Source: Phenylobacterium kunshanense
GTDB lineage: Bacteria; Pseudomonadota; Alphaproteobacteria; Caulobacterales; Caulobacteraceae
Direction: 5' to 3'
DNA length: 64,000 bases
Assembly (NCBI RefSeq): GCF_003254525.1
Contig: NZ_QFYS01000001.1
Span: 763,027 to 827,026 of the forward strand
The translations under genes and the position numbers were made by a program. The notes beneath the pieces were generated by a model. It was given only the letters and a program-made list of their open reading frames with translations, had not been told where the DNA came from and did no database searches. Position 1 is the first letter of the stretch, and every line of letters starts with the position of its first letter. Below are positions 26,514-36,590 of the stretch, one piece after another.

Positions 26514-26914
26514 CTGGCCGGCAGGGGGCCCACCGGATTGAGGCCATATCGATTGGCGCCCTGCTCGCCCGGCATGACGGCCAGTTCCACAGCCGCCCAG
26601 ACCAGGACCAGGAAGAACAGGAAGTCCAGGAAGCCGGCCGGGTGAGGCCATACGGCGACGATGGACACCAGGATCAGCGCGGCCCACCAGCCCGAACGGC
26701 CGCGATCATGCAGCCGCTTCGAGAGGACGCAGGCGCCTGGGTAGAACAGCGCCGGATAGACGAGCCAGCCGGTGATCCAGTGCAGCGTCGGCGTGACCGT
26801 GGCCTCGTAGAGGGCCGCCAGAAACAGGAGCACCGCCGCGGCCAGCAACGACGGCAGGCGCGGCGCCCTCCCCCCAGCCGACAGGAAGAGTTCGGCGAAG
26901 CCCATCTGGTTCAT
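26510..26914 (-). CDS. DUF805 membrane protein
   Basis: A 134-residue inner-membrane protein with four hydrophobic segments. The DUF805 signature [17 protein letters not shown] is followed by two helices and the end motif [11 protein letters not shown]. The function is unknown; members are widespread small membrane proteins. The 3' end overlaps lipB tail to tail. It lies 23 bases downstream of no gene on its own strand other than pccA reading away from it, so it may be transcribed alone. Confidence 0.85.
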   Translation of the reverse strand: MNQMGFAELFLSAGGRAPRLPSLLAAAVLLFLAALYEATVTPTLHWITGWLVYPALFYPGACVLSKRLHDRGRSGWWAALILVSIVAVWPHPAGFLDFLFFLVLVWAAVELAVMPGEQGANRYGLNPVGPLPAS

Positions 26915-26937
26915 GCGGCCTCCGGCCGGTGAGTCTC

Positions 26938-28911
26938 TCAGGCGAACTCTACCAGAACCTCGTCGGCCGCGACGCTGTCGCCGGACTTCACGTTGACGGT
27001 CTTGATCACCCCGTCCCGCTCGGCCCGCAGGATGTTCTGCATCTTCATGGCCTCGAGCACCGCCACGATCTCGCCGGTCTTCACCTCCTGGCCCTGGGCC
27101 ACGTCGATGGAGACCACGAGGCCCGGCATCGGCGACAGCACCATCTTGGAGGTGTCGGCGGCCTTCTTCGGCGGCAGCTTCTGGTGCAACTCGGCTGACC
27201 GCGGCGTGAGCACGAGCACGTGCAGCGTCGTGGCGCGGTGGCGGATGATGAAGCCCTCGGCCGCCGGCTTGACCGTCACGCTGAAGTCGACGCCGTCGTA
27301 GCGCCCGCGGAACACCGGCTGGCCCGGACGCCAGTCCACGTTCTCCAGACGGCCCGTGCGGCCGTCGCCCTCGACGGTGAAGTCGCCGTTGCTGGCGGTG
27401 ACCCGGACGGCGCGCTGGTTGTGGCCCGCCACCACGACCCAGTCGTCGCGCAGCAGGTCAGGCGCGGCACGGCGAGTCAGAACCCGGTGCATGGCCAGGG
27501 CCACCGCGCCCATGAGGTCGAGCTGGGCCTCGGTCGGCGGCAATCCCTGGAAGCCCTCGGGGAACTCGTCCTTGATGTAGTTGGTCGAGATCTTGCCCGA
27601 CCGGAACCGCGGCTGGTCCATAACGGCGGCCAGGAACGGGATGTTGTGGCCAAGACCCTCGATGTGGAAGTCCTCGAGCGCCCGTCCCATGGCGTCGATC
27701 GCCGCGTCCCGGGACTTACCCCATGTGGACAGCTTGGAGATCATGGGGTCGTAGAACATCGAGATCTCGTCGCCTTCCCGCACGCCCGCGTCGTTGCGGA
27801 CGACGGCGGCCCCGACGGCCCCCTCCTCGGGCGGCGAATAGCGGACCAGGCGGCCGATCGACGGCAGGAACCCGCGGTACGGATCCTCGGCGTAGATCCG
27901 GCTTTCCATCGCCCAGCCGTTGATCTTCAGGTCCTTCTGGCCGAACGCCAGCGGCTCGCCCGCGGCCACGCGGATCATCTGCTCGACGAGGTCGACGCCG
28001 GTGATCAGTTCGGTGACCGGATGCTCGACCTGCAGGCGGGTGTTCATCTCCAGGAAGAAGAAGCTGCGGTCCTGCCCGGCCACGAACTCCACGGTGCCGG
28101 CGCTGTCGTAGCCCACGGCCTGGGCCAGGGCGACGGCCTGCTCGCCCATGGCCTTGCGGGTCTTCTCGTCCAGCAGCGGGCTGGGGGCTTCCTCGATGAC
28201 CTTCTGGTTCCGGCGCTGGATCGAGCACTCGCGCTCGAACAGGTGGACGACATTGCCGTGCTTGTCGCCCAGCACCTGGATCTCGACGTGGCGCGGGCTC
28301 TCGATGAACTTCTCGATGAAGATCCGGTCGTCGCCGAAGCTGGACTTGGCTTCGGCGCGGACGGCGGGGAAGCCCTCCTCCACGTCCTTGCGCGTCCAGG
28401 CCACCCGGATGCCCTTGCCACCGCCGCCGGCGGAGGCCTTGATCATCACCGGATAGCCGATCTCCTCGGCGATCTTGATGGCGTGGGCGGTGTCGTCGAT
28501 TTCGCCTACGTGGCCGGGCACGGTCGAGACGCCCGCCCTGGCGGCGAACTTCTTGGACTCGATCTTGTCGCCCATGGCCTCGATGGCCTTAGGATTCGGG
28601 CCGATGAAGACGATGCCCTCGGCGGCCAGGCGCCGCGCGAAGCCGGCGTTTTCCGACAGGAAGCCGAAGCCCGGGTGGACCGCCTCTGCGCCGGTCTGGC
28701 GCACGGCGTCGACGATCTTGTCCGCGACGAGATAGCTCTCGGACGCAGGCGCGCCGCCGATGAACACGGCCTCGTCGGCCATCTCCACAGCCATCGAATC
28801 AGCGTCGGCCTCGGAGTAAACGACCACCGTCTTGATGCCCAGGCGGCGGCAGGTCTTGATGATGCGGACGGCGATCTCGCCACGGTTGGCGATCAGGATC
28901 TTCGAGAACAT
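26938..28911 (-). CDS. pccA: Propionyl-CoA carboxylase alpha subunit (biotin carboxylase and carrier)
   Basis: A 657-residue biotin-dependent subunit. The biotin carboxylase domain starts FSKILIANRGEIAVRIIKTC and has ATP-grasp GGGGKGIRVAWTR, ERECSIQRRNQKVIEEAPSP and EMNTRLQVEHPVTELITG. A BT-type domain (about 500-575) and the biotin carrier follow, with the modified Lys in LEAMKMQN. The BT domain and the pccB gene 2.5 kb away support propionyl-CoA rather than acetyl-CoA. The reaction gives (S)-methylmalonyl-CoA. The ATG at 28911 has AAGGG upstream; an in-frame extension to 28968 is not conserved. Confidence 0.93.
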   Translation of the reverse strand: MFSKILIANRGEIAVRIIKTCRRLGIKTVVVYSEADADSMAVEMADEAVFIGGAPASESYLVADKIVDAVRQTGAEAVHPGFGFLSENAGFARRLAAEGIVFIGPNPKAIEAMGDKIESKKFAARAGVSTVPGHVGEIDDTAHAIKIAEEIGYPVMIKASAGGGGKGIRVAWTRKDVEEGFPAVRAEAKSSFGDDRIFIEKFIESPRHVEIQVLGDKHGNVVHLFERECSIQRRNQKVIEEAPSPLLDEKTRKAMGEQAVALAQAVGYDSAGTVEFVAGQDRSFFFLEMNTRLQVEHPVTELITGVDLVEQMIRVAAGEPLAFGQKDLKINGWAMESRIYAEDPYRGFLPSIGRLVRYSPPEEGAVGAAVVRNDAGVREGDEISMFYDPMISKLSTWGKSRDAAIDAMGRALEDFHIEGLGHNIPFLAAVMDQPRFRSGKISTNYIKDEFPEGFQGLPPTEAQLDLMGAVALAMHRVLTRRAAPDLLRDDWVVVAGHNQRAVRVTASNGDFTVEGDGRTGRLENVDWRPGQPVFRGRYDGVDFSVTVKPAAEGFIIRHRATTLHVLVLTPRSAELHQKLPPKKAADTSKMVLSPMPGLVVSIDVAQGQEVKTGEIVAVLEAMKMQNILRAERDGVIKTVNVKSGDSVAADEVLVEFA

Positions 28912-29015
28912 GCGGGCCCTTGAGCTTCCGTCTCCAATACAGCGGGACGCGCCACGCGCACTTTGCATGGTATCGCGCCTTCCGCCCGGAGGTCGGCGAC
29001 CTTAGATTGGCGGCC

Positions 29016-29493
<478 letters not shown>

Positions 29494-29504
<11 letters not shown>

Positions 29505-30012
29505 GTTTCACGCGGGCCGATTTGCGACGGGGTGCGCGCGCGGATGAGCGCGCGATGGCGCCCTTCGGCAGCGGGTGGTCCCCCTCGGACTCCATGAGGT
29601 GACCGAGCACCTGGAACAGGAAGGCCGTCGACCAGCCCAGCAGCAACATGCCGTTGATGCCCTCCAGGACGCCAAGGACACGCCATTCGTCGGGCAGGAA
29701 CGCGCCCGCCTCGCCAAGGGTCGAATAGGCGCTGGTGGAGAAGTAGAGCGCCGCTTCCAGATCCGGGAGGATGCCCATGCCCAGGAAGAACAGGGCGTAA
29801 AGCCAGATCTCTGCTCCATGCACGACGAACAGGCCCAGCACGATCCCAAGCGGGACCAGCAACCGATCGACGTGCACCCAGGCGCTTAGAAATCGGCGCA
29901 GGTACAGGTCGGTCAGCCGCATCAGTCCTTCGAGGCCGATCAGGTGGATCACCACCGTGCCCGCGACGAGGCCGGTAGCGATGGCCAGCTCATGAGGAAG
30001 ATTGCCGAGCAA
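29494..30012 (-). CDS. Two-helix ion-channel-like membrane protein
   Basis: A 172-residue protein with hydrophobic segments at about 10-30, 50-80 and 115-138 and a re-entrant-looking stretch, YFSTSAYSTLGEAG, between the last two. This is the pattern of the ion-channel (Ion_trans_2) family, but the potassium selectivity signature GYG is replaced by LGEAG. Ion type is therefore open. The C-terminus is basic (RRKSARVKPKS). The start is TTG at 30012 with GGGGAC 6 bases upstream; the first ATG is 30 codons in. The 153 bases on its upstream side, toward the BON gene, hold nothing recognised. Confidence 0.65.
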
Positions 30013-30165
30013 AATTAGTCCCCGAGGTCGCGGTCAGCGCGATTCATCCGGAACAGCTTGAGCACGGCAAGTCAGCCAGCACGAGGCGCCTCGTCGCCGC
30101 AAGAGGCCCGCGACGCCGGGCGGCGCGCGGGCCTGCAGTACGCCTGAGCGTCGATGGTGGCGGTG

Positions 30166-31281
30166 TCAGGTCCGCCGGGTCGTGGACCGCGTAGCGCTAT
30201 CGTCGGTGGACATGGTCCCATTGCCGCCCGCCTGGTGCAGCATCTGGGGCTTGTCGGCCTCGCCGTCGGTCACCTCCTTCAGAGGGTCGCTGCGGCGCAT
30301 CTGGGCGTCCTGGACGCTGTCGCCGAAGCCCCGGCCGGCGCTCGTGAAGTAGCTGCCCTGCTGGATACGCAGGTTGTTCTGGACGTGGTTCACGCCCGAG
30401 ATGTCCTCCACGATCCGTTCGGCCCGATGCTTGGCCTCGCGGTTCTCGACCGTGCCCGACAGGGTGATCTCGCCGCCCGACACCGACACATTGATATTCG
30501 AGGCGTCGAGCCAGGAGTCGTCCGTCAGGCGCTGGTGTGCGTCGTCGCTGATACGCTCGTCCGAACGCTTGTAGCCCTTGGGACCCATCCCACGATGGCC
30601 GCGCGCCTCATAGTAGCCGCGATCGTCGTCGTCCCGCGTCGCGCCCTCGAACCAGCTCTTCACCCGCTCGCCCGTGCGGCGGAAGAAGTCGCCGGCGTCC
30701 CGGGCGCGGTCCTCGAAGTCCCGCTCACGGGTGAACCGGCCGCCGTCGCCGTAGCCACGCTCGTCGTAGTCGTAGCCGCCTGTGCCGCCCGAGACGGGTC
30801 GGCGCATCTCGCGGGACCACCGCTGGTCGGCCTCGCGCGTGCCGAAGCGGCGGCCTTCGCCGTAGCTGCGGGACATCGAGCGATAATCCCGCTCGGCTTG
30901 GCCATAGTCCCGGTCCTCGAAGCGGGAATTCGACCTGTAGCCCGTGTCGTAGTCGCCACGGCGCATGGCGGGAGAGACTCCGCCATAGTCGCGATCCTGC
31001 CAGTCGCCCCGACCGGACTGGGGCCCATGCCGCCGCGGGCCATGGTCCGCCCCGCCAGCCAACCAGTCGTCATCCGGCCGCGCGGCGCCGTAGCGGCCCC
31101 GGGTGAATTCCGACTGCGGACGGTTATAGCCGACCCCGGTGTCGCGCTCGCCGAACACCCGGTCCTCGCGCCCGAACGACCGTTCCTCGGACCCCGACCA
31201 CCGCTGGCGCTCGTCGTCCCGCCAGTCGTTCTCGGCCCGCCAGTCCCGGTCGCGCCATTCGTCGCTCCAACGACCCGCCAT
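30166..31281 (-). CDS. BON-domain protein with long Arg/Asp/Tyr/Gly-rich disordered region
   Basis: A 371-residue protein. Residues 1-235 are low complexity, dominated by Arg, Asp, Gly, Tyr and Trp, with many RDY, RDW and GYG-like steps, including the segment FFRRTGERVKSWFEG. A single BON domain follows (about 245-310; HQRLTDDSWLDASNINVSVS, ITLSGTVENREAKHRAERI, GVNHVQNNLRI). BON domains usually bind membranes or phospholipids. No signal peptide is present, so the protein is predicted cytoplasmic, unlike OsmY-type BON proteins. It lies 84 bases downstream of pccB on the same strand. The role is unknown. Confidence 0.8.
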   Translation of the reverse strand: MAGRWSDEWRDRDWRAENDWRDDERQRWSGSEERSFGREDRVFGERDTGVGYNRPQSEFTRGRYGAARPDDDWLAGGADHGPRRHGPQSGRGDWQDRDYGGVSPAMRRGDYDTGYRSNSRFEDRDYGQAERDYRSMSRSYGEGRRFGTREADQRWSREMRRPVSGGTGGYDYDERGYGDGGRFTRERDFEDRARDAGDFFRRTGERVKSWFEGATRDDDDRGYYEARGHRGMGPKGYKRSDERISDDAHQRLTDDSWLDASNINVSVSGGEITLSGTVENREAKHRAERIVEDISGVNHVQNNLRIQQGSYFTSAGRGFGDSVQDAQMRRSDPLKEVTDGEADKPQMLHQAGGNGTMSTDDSATRSTTRRT

Positions 31282-31365
31282 GTCCGTTCTCCTTCGTTCT
31301 TGTGCTGATGGCGGGACGGACCCGCCTCAGCGGCAGAACAAAGGGCGGCGGCGCTGGTTCCGACG

Positions 31366-32898
31366 TCAGAGCGGGATGTTGTCGTGCTTCTTCCAGGGGT
31401 TGGTGAGTTGCTTGCCCTTCAGGTTCTTCAGGGCGTTGGAGATCCGCCGGCGGGTGGAGTGCGGCATGATCACGTCGTCGATGTAACCGCGTGAGGCGGC
31501 CACGAAAGGATTGGCGAAGCGGGCCTTGTACTCGGCCTCGCGCGCCGCGATCGCCTCAGGGTCGCCGATCTCGCTGCGGAAGATGATCTCCACGGCGCCC
31601 TTGGAGCCCATCACCGCGATCTCCGCGCTGGGCCAGGCATAGTTCACGTCGCCCCGGATGTGCTTGGAGCTCATCACGTCGTAGGCGCCGCCGTAGGCCT
31701 TGCGGGTGATCACCGTGATCTTCGGCACCGTGGCCTCGGCATAGGCGAACAGGAGCTTGGCGCCGTGGCGGATCAAGCCGCCCTGCTCCTGCTTGGTGCC
31801 CGGCATGAAGCCCGGCACGTCCACGAAGGTGACGAGGGGGATCTCGAAGGCGTCGCAGAAGCGCACGAAGCGGGCGCCCTTGCGGCTGGAGTCGATGTCG
31901 AGCACCCCGGCCAGGGTCTGCGGCTGGTTGGCGACGATGCCCACCGGCTGTCCGTCGATGCGGGCGAAGCCCACGACGATGTTCTTGGCGAAGTCAGGAC
32001 TGACCTCGAAGAAGTCGGCCTCGTCCACGACCTTCAGGATCAGCTCCTTCATGTCGTAGGGCTTGTTCGGGTTCGCGGGGACCAGGGTGTCGAGGCTCAT
32101 CTCGACCCGCTTGGGATCGTCGTAGCTCTCGCGGACCGGCGGCTTCTCGCGGTTGTTCAGCGGCAGGAAGTCGATCAGCCGGCGGACCTGGGTCAGGGCC
32201 TCCAGATCGTTCTCGAAGGCTCCGTCGGCGACGCCGGACTTCATGGCGTGGACGCGATAGCCGCCGAGGTCCTCGTGGCTGACGTCCTCGTGAGTGACCG
32301 TCTTCACCACGTCCGGGCCGGTCACGTACATGTAGGAGGTGTCCTTCACCATGAAGATGAAGTCCGTGATCGCCGGCGAGTAGACGTCGCCTCCGGCGCA
32401 GGGGCCCATGATCACGCTGATCTGGGGAATCACCCCCGAGGCCAGGGTGTTCTCGAGGAAGATGTCGGCGTAGCCGCCGAGGGCGGCGACGCCCTCCTGG
32501 ATACGCGCGCCGCCGGCGTCGAACAGGCCGATGACCGGCGCGCCGACCTTTAACGCCTGGCGCTGGACCTTCAGGATCTTCTCGGCGTGGGCGCTCGAAA
32601 GCGAGCCGCCGAAGACCGTGAAATCCTTGGAGAACACGAAGACGACGCGGCCGTTGATGCGGCCCCAGCCGGTGACGACGCCATCGCCGGGGATGCGCTG
32701 CTTGTCCATGCCGAACTCGCTGACGCGATGTTCGACGAACATGTCGAATTCCTCGAACGAGCCCTCGTCCAGCAACAGGTCGATCCGTTCGCGGGCCGTC
32801 AGCTTGCCCTTGGCGTGCTGACTGGCGATGCGCTTCTCGCCCCCGCCCAGACGCGCCTCTTCGCGGCGCTTCTCGAGTTCTTCCAGGATGTGCTTCAC
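31366..32898 (-). CDS. pccB: Propionyl-CoA carboxylase beta subunit (carboxyltransferase)
   Basis: A 510-residue carboxyltransferase that moves the carboxyl group from biotin on PccA to propionyl-CoA. The N-domain has [20 protein letters not shown] and [20 protein letters not shown]; the C-domain has [40 protein letters not shown] and [19 protein letters not shown]. Length and motifs fit PccB rather than AccD or MccB. The start is at 32898, [20 protein letters not shown]. The partner pccA lies 2.5 kb downstream on the same strand but is separated by genes on both strands, so the subunits are not in one operon. Confidence 0.94.
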   Translation of the reverse strand: MKHILEELEKRREEARLGGGEKRIASQHAKGKLTARERIDLLLDEGSFEEFDMFVEHRVSEFGMDKQRIPGDGVVTGWGRINGRVVFVFSKDFTVFGGSLSSAHAEKILKVQRQALKVGAPVIGLFDAGGARIQEGVAALGGYADIFLENTLASGVIPQISVIMGPCAGGDVYSPAITDFIFMVKDTSYMYVTGPDVVKTVTHEDVSHEDLGGYRVHAMKSGVADGAFENDLEALTQVRRLIDFLPLNNREKPPVRESYDDPKRVEMSLDTLVPANPNKPYDMKELILKVVDEADFFEVSPDFAKNIVVGFARIDGQPVGIVANQPQTLAGVLDIDSSRKGARFVRFCDAFEIPLVTFVDVPGFMPGTKQEQGGLIRHGAKLLFAYAEATVPKITVITRKAYGGAYDVMSSKHIRGDVNYAWPSAEIAVMGSKGAVEIIFRSEIGDPEAIAAREAEYKARFANPFVAASRGYIDDVIMPHSTRRRISNALKNLKGKQLTNPWKKHDNIPL

Positions 32899-33083
32899 GC
32901 GCGCAGGCCCTAACGTCGAAACGAAGCGGAAGCCGTAGAGCCGCCTGGGTTCGTAGGCAAGTTCACGCCGGGAGAGCCCCTCGCGTCCGGTCTGGTCTTG
33001 CCACCGGCCGCATTCGTCGTCCCGCCGCCCCGCTGGAGCGGGCTCGTGATAGCGCCCAGGCCGGATTCGTTCGGGAGCGGGAA

Positions 33084-34250
33084 GTGTTCACGAAAGCCAG
33101 GATGCTCGCCGTCGCAGCGCTAGGTCTCGCCGCAAGCCTGCCGGCTGCCGGCTTTGCGCAGGACGCTCGCACCTATGTCGCGACGGGCGACGGCGGCCGG
33201 TATGTGAAGCTGATTGATCCCAAGACCCGGGTGGTCGGCTATGCCCCACCGGCGGTCCAGACCTTCCGCGGCCACGTAGATCGGTTGCTTGGCCAACTCG
33301 ACGCCATGCCGGAGGTGAACCGGCCGCCGTCCGGACTCTGCCATCAGCTCCAGTCCTGGATCGAGGTGTCGGGGGCGCCGGACGCCAGGGTGCTGGGCGG
33401 CGAGGTCGGGGTGATGCGGCCGCTGCAGTACCTGAACGGCCGCTGCATCAAGACCAACAACGGCCTCGTCATGATCGGCCTGAACAGGACCTCGGACATC
33501 GCCGGCCGCAACGACGCCCTCGTGGCCGACGCGGAGGGCCGCGACGGCCGGCACTGGTTCGTGCTGACGCCCGACGTGGAACGATCCGGCCGCCTTGTCC
33601 TGAAGCGGAACCAGCGCCTTGTGGTCGCCCTCACCCGCCCCGACGCGCCGCTGTTGGTTCCGGTGAGCGCGGAGCGCTACGTGACCGAACGCCTCCGCCA
33701 GCCAGCGGTCGAGACCGCCGCCCAGGCCGGATCGGAGGATCGCATCACCGAGGCCGACATCGAGCGCTGGCGCCGCGAGGAGCGGCCTCGTCGGGCGGCC
33801 GAGATGGAGGCGTCCCTGAAGGACGTGGCGGCCAGCCTGACGCCCCAGCAGCTCGCGGAGATCCGCGCGGCCAACGCCCAGGGGCTGGAGCTGGCCGAGC
33901 AGACGCTACGCGACAGGCTGAGGCTCCAGGCCGAGGCCGACGCCCGCGGCCGCCCCCGCGACCCGCAGCTCGACTACTGGCGGCGGGCGGCAGCGGAGGT
34001 GCGCGGCTCGAACCTCCCCGCCTGCCTCAAGTTGGCCGGCTACGTGGAGACGCTCGACCTGTCGGGCGCCTGCCCCTCGGGCCAGCAGGTGGTCGAGTTC
34101 AACCCGGCCTATTTCGATGTGGGCCGTCCCGGCGACCTGCAGCTTCTGACGCTGGTCACGCCGCTGCAGGCCGACAGCGGGTCGGAGCCGTCGCGGCGGG
34201 CAATCTGGGAGGCCCTCGACGTGGAGCGCCTGGCCGCGCTCGTTCGATGA
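33084..34250 (+). CDS. Secreted protein of unknown function
   Basis: A 388-residue protein with a clear signal peptide (about residues 1-25, [20 protein letters not shown] then QD). I do not recognise the family. The N-terminal half has predicted beta-rich segments ([40 protein letters not shown]). The middle (about 215-300) is highly charged and probably helical, a likely coiled coil ([20 protein letters not shown]). The C-terminal part has a Cys pair, PACLK and SGACPSG. Four Cys in the mature part could form disulfides in the periplasm. The GTG start at 33084 has GGGAGCGGG just upstream. It is convergent with the ATP12 gene, 12 bases away. Confidence 0.7.
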   Translation: MFTKARMLAVAALGLAASLPAAGFAQDARTYVATGDGGRYVKLIDPKTRVVGYAPPAVQTFRGHVDRLLGQLDAMPEVNRPPSGLCHQLQSWIEVSGAPDARVLGGEVGVMRPLQYLNGRCIKTNNGLVMIGLNRTSDIAGRNDALVADAEGRDGRHWFVLTPDVERSGRLVLKRNQRLVVALTRPDAPLLVPVSAERYVTERLRQPAVETAAQAGSEDRITEADIERWRREERPRRAAEMEASLKDVAASLTPQQLAEIRAANAQGLELAEQTLRDRLRLQAEADARGRPRDPQLDYWRRAAAEVRGSNLPACLKLAGYVETLDLSGACPSGQQVVEFNPAYFDVGRPGDLQLLTLVTPLQADSGSEPSRRAIWEALDVERLAALVR

Positions 34251-34262
34251 CCCGGCGGTCGG

Positions 34263-35000
34263 TCAGGCCTGCAGCGCCCGGAACCAGCGTTCCAGCATGC
34301 GGGCCTCGCCGCGCAGGCGTTCGGCGCGCTCGGCCGCCTCGGCGTCGACGCCCCACTTCTCTTCCTGGAATGCCTCGTCCACACGCGACAGGTCATAGGC
34401 GTCCGCGCCGTTCAGCCAGCCACGGTGCAGTCCGATGCCGAGGACCGCGGAGCCGAACAGCGACGTCCCGAAGGCGAGACCGGCCAGGTTGAAGTCGTCG
34501 AGTTCCAGCGCGATCTCGCGCACCCGCGCCAGGGTTTCCGCCGGCTGTTCACGGTGGACGATCCCCACGCAGCGCTCGAACCGCAGTCCCTCGTCGGCCG
34601 CCGCCCGGGCCAGCAGCGGCCCCCAACTCGCCTCCTGGCGGGCCACGAGCGCCGCCGGGTCGTCCGCGAAGTAGCAGATCAGGTCCGAGCCGGCGTACTG
34701 GGCGATCTGGTCCGCGACGCCTTCCCGCGCGGCGGCGATGGTCTCGATCGCAGTGTTCGCCAGGCGCGTCGCGTGCATCCCGGCCATCTCGATGGTCTTT
34801 TCCTGGGCGTCCCATTCCTCGGCGACCTGCTCCGCCGCGGCCCGGGTCGGCAGGGCCAGCCGCTGGGCCTTGGGCGTGCGCAGAGTGCGGCCGTCGAGCA
34901 GGATGGAAAACCCTCCCCCGTCCGCCTCGCCGACGGTGACGGCCTTGTAGAAGCGCCTCGGCTTCTCGGCCGGCTCATGGAAGCCCTTGCGGAAACTCAA
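34263..35000 (-). CDS. ATP12-family F1-ATPase assembly chaperone
   Basis: A 245-residue ATP12 homologue. Known members bind the F1 alpha subunit of ATP synthase before assembly, in mitochondria and Alphaproteobacteria. Family marks are RRFYKAVTVGEADGGGFSIL, LDGRTLRTPKAQRLALPT, AEEWDAQEKTIEM, PLTRLAN-like MHATRLANTAI and SDLICYFADDPAALVARQ. It should be soluble and cytoplasmic. It follows the TPR-oxygenase gene on the same strand after 93 bases. ATP synthase genes are not in the window. Confidence 0.92.
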   Translation of the reverse strand: MSFRKGFHEPAEKPRRFYKAVTVGEADGGGFSILLDGRTLRTPKAQRLALPTRAAAEQVAEEWDAQEKTIEMAGMHATRLANTAIETIAAAREGVADQIAQYAGSDLICYFADDPAALVARQEASWGPLLARAAADEGLRFERCVGIVHREQPAETLARVREIALELDDFNLAGLAFGTSLFGSAVLGIGLHRGWLNGADAYDLSRVDEAFQEEKWGVDAEAAERAERLRGEARMLERWFRALQA

Positions 35001-35093
35001 CGTCGTTTCTCCCGGCGATGCTCTGCGGCTCGCGGCCTGGAATGGGGATGGATCGCACCGACCGCAAGGGACGGCGTCGAGCGGTCGCGCCCG

Positions 35094-36590
35094 CTACCTC
35101 GGCAGGATGTCGAACGCGATGGTCATTCGCCGCTCGTCGGTCGTGAAGGGCACGGTCCCATGCCACATGTACGAGGGGAACAGAACCAGCCGGCCTGGCT
35201 TCGGCCGCACGAAATGCTCCGCCGGCAGGGCCGGGACGGTCTGGAACGGCGGCTGGCCGAACCGGATCCAGCCCTGTTTCTCCTCGGTCTCCAGGGCGCC
35301 GTCGGGCGTCTCGACATAGAAGGCCGACGAGAGCCAGCCCTCGTTGTGGAAATGGTCCTTGTGGAACCCGCCCGGATTGAGCCGGACGGACCAGGCCCCC
35401 TCGATCCGGTAGTCGCCCGTGTTGCGGGCCCGGAGCGGATCGGTCCCCTGGCCGAGATGGGCCATGTGGGCCCGGATCGGCGTCTCGACCGCCTTGAAGA
35501 ACGCCTGGATGGCCGGGTCGTCCGAACCGGTCAGGCGGTAGGTCGTCTGGCTGCCATGCCGAAGCGACTGGGTCGTCGGATGACGGCTGTAGCGATGGAT
35601 CCGGTTCAGCGCCGTGGTCAGGTCGGCGAGGTAGGCGGCGAGGTCGGGCCAGCCCTGCGGCGTGTCGATGTCGTAGGGCCGCACCATGGCCTCGTAGTCA
35701 TAGAGCTCGGCGTAGAGCGGATCGCCCAACGTCCTCGCCGCCGTGGCGGCCCAGCCCCAGAGCGACTGGCTGTCCGGCGCCATCTCCAGGCCCTTCCGGG
35801 CCTTGGCCAGGGCGATCTCAGGCTTTCCCGCCGCAAGGCTGACGATGGCGAGCTGATTCAGCACCGCAGGGCTGAAGGGCAGCACCCGTTCCGCCGCCAG
35901 GGCCAGACGCTCGGCCTCCTCCACCCTGCCGCTCTCCAATGCCGCCTGCGCCGCCGCAATCAGGACCGTCGGGTCCCCGGGCAGCCGCTCGGCAGCCGCG
36001 CCGAGGAGCTGAGCGGCCTTGCCCGGGTCGCCGGCGGCCTCGAACAGCTTCGCCTTGGCGATCAGGAGCGGCGCAGGCGCCCCGCCCGCGTGAGCACAGC
36101 GATCCAGCACCGCCTGGGCCGCGTTCAGGTCGCCGTGGCGCATCCAGACCGCCTCGGCGTACTCCCGCGCAAACTCGGTTTGCTGCGGCGCTCGGCGCAA
36201 CGCTTCCTGATAGGCGCGTTCGGCGCCCTCCAGGTCGCCGGCGGCCGTGCGGGCCCGCGCCAGGACGCTCCAGCTCAGCGCCCCGTCCAGCCCCAGCTTC
36301 AGGCCGTGCTCCATCGCCTGGACGGCCTCGGGTCCTCGGCCCAGGTCGCCGAGCGTGGCGGCGAGGTTGTGCCAGGCGACCCCGCTCGTCGGGTACCGCG
36401 TCACGGCCCGCCGATCGAAGGCGAGCGCCTCCTCACGTCGTCCCAGGCCCTTCAGCGCCGTCGAGTGCATGGCAAGCGCCCGGTGGCTGGGTTCCGCGGC
36501 TTCCGCCAGCGGGCGAGTGACGGCCAGCGCCTCTTCGGCGCGCCCCGCGTCGAGCAGGACCTTGGCGTGATCTAGCGGGTCGGTGGTCAC
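35094..36590 (-). CDS. TPR-repeat protein fused to a putative 2-oxoglutarate/Fe(II) oxygenase
   Basis: A 498-residue two-part protein. Residues 1-285 are about seven TPR-like helical pairs (for example GRREEALAFDRRAVTRYPTS, GDLEGAERAYQEALRRAPQQ). Residues ~300-498 look like a double-stranded beta-helix oxygenase: NPGGFHKDHFHNEGWLSSAF with the metal ligands, a distal His in LFPSYMWHGTVPFTT, and an Arg pair at RRMTIAFDI. The fusion suggests peptide or protein binding by the TPR part and hydroxylation by the other, but the target is unknown. The start is GTG at 36590, sharing four bases with the upstream pseudouridine synthase stop. Confidence 0.85.
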   Translation of the reverse strand: MTTDPLDHAKVLLDAGRAEEALAVTRPLAEAAEPSHRALAMHSTALKGLGRREEALAFDRRAVTRYPTSGVAWHNLAATLGDLGRGPEAVQAMEHGLKLGLDGALSWSVLARARTAAGDLEGAERAYQEALRRAPQQTEFAREYAEAVWMRHGDLNAAQAVLDRCAHAGGAPAPLLIAKAKLFEAAGDPGKAAQLLGAAAERLPGDPTVLIAAAQAALESGRVEEAERLALAAERVLPFSPAVLNQLAIVSLAAGKPEIALAKARKGLEMAPDSQSLWGWAATAARTLGDPLYAELYDYEAMVRPYDIDTPQGWPDLAAYLADLTTALNRIHRYSRHPTTQSLRHGSQTTYRLTGSDDPAIQAFFKAVETPIRAHMAHLGQGTDPLRARNTGDYRIEGAWSVRLNPGGFHKDHFHNEGWLSSAFYVETPDGALETEEKQGWIRFGQPPFQTVPALPAEHFVRPKPGRLVLFPSYMWHGTVPFTTDERRMTIAFDILPR

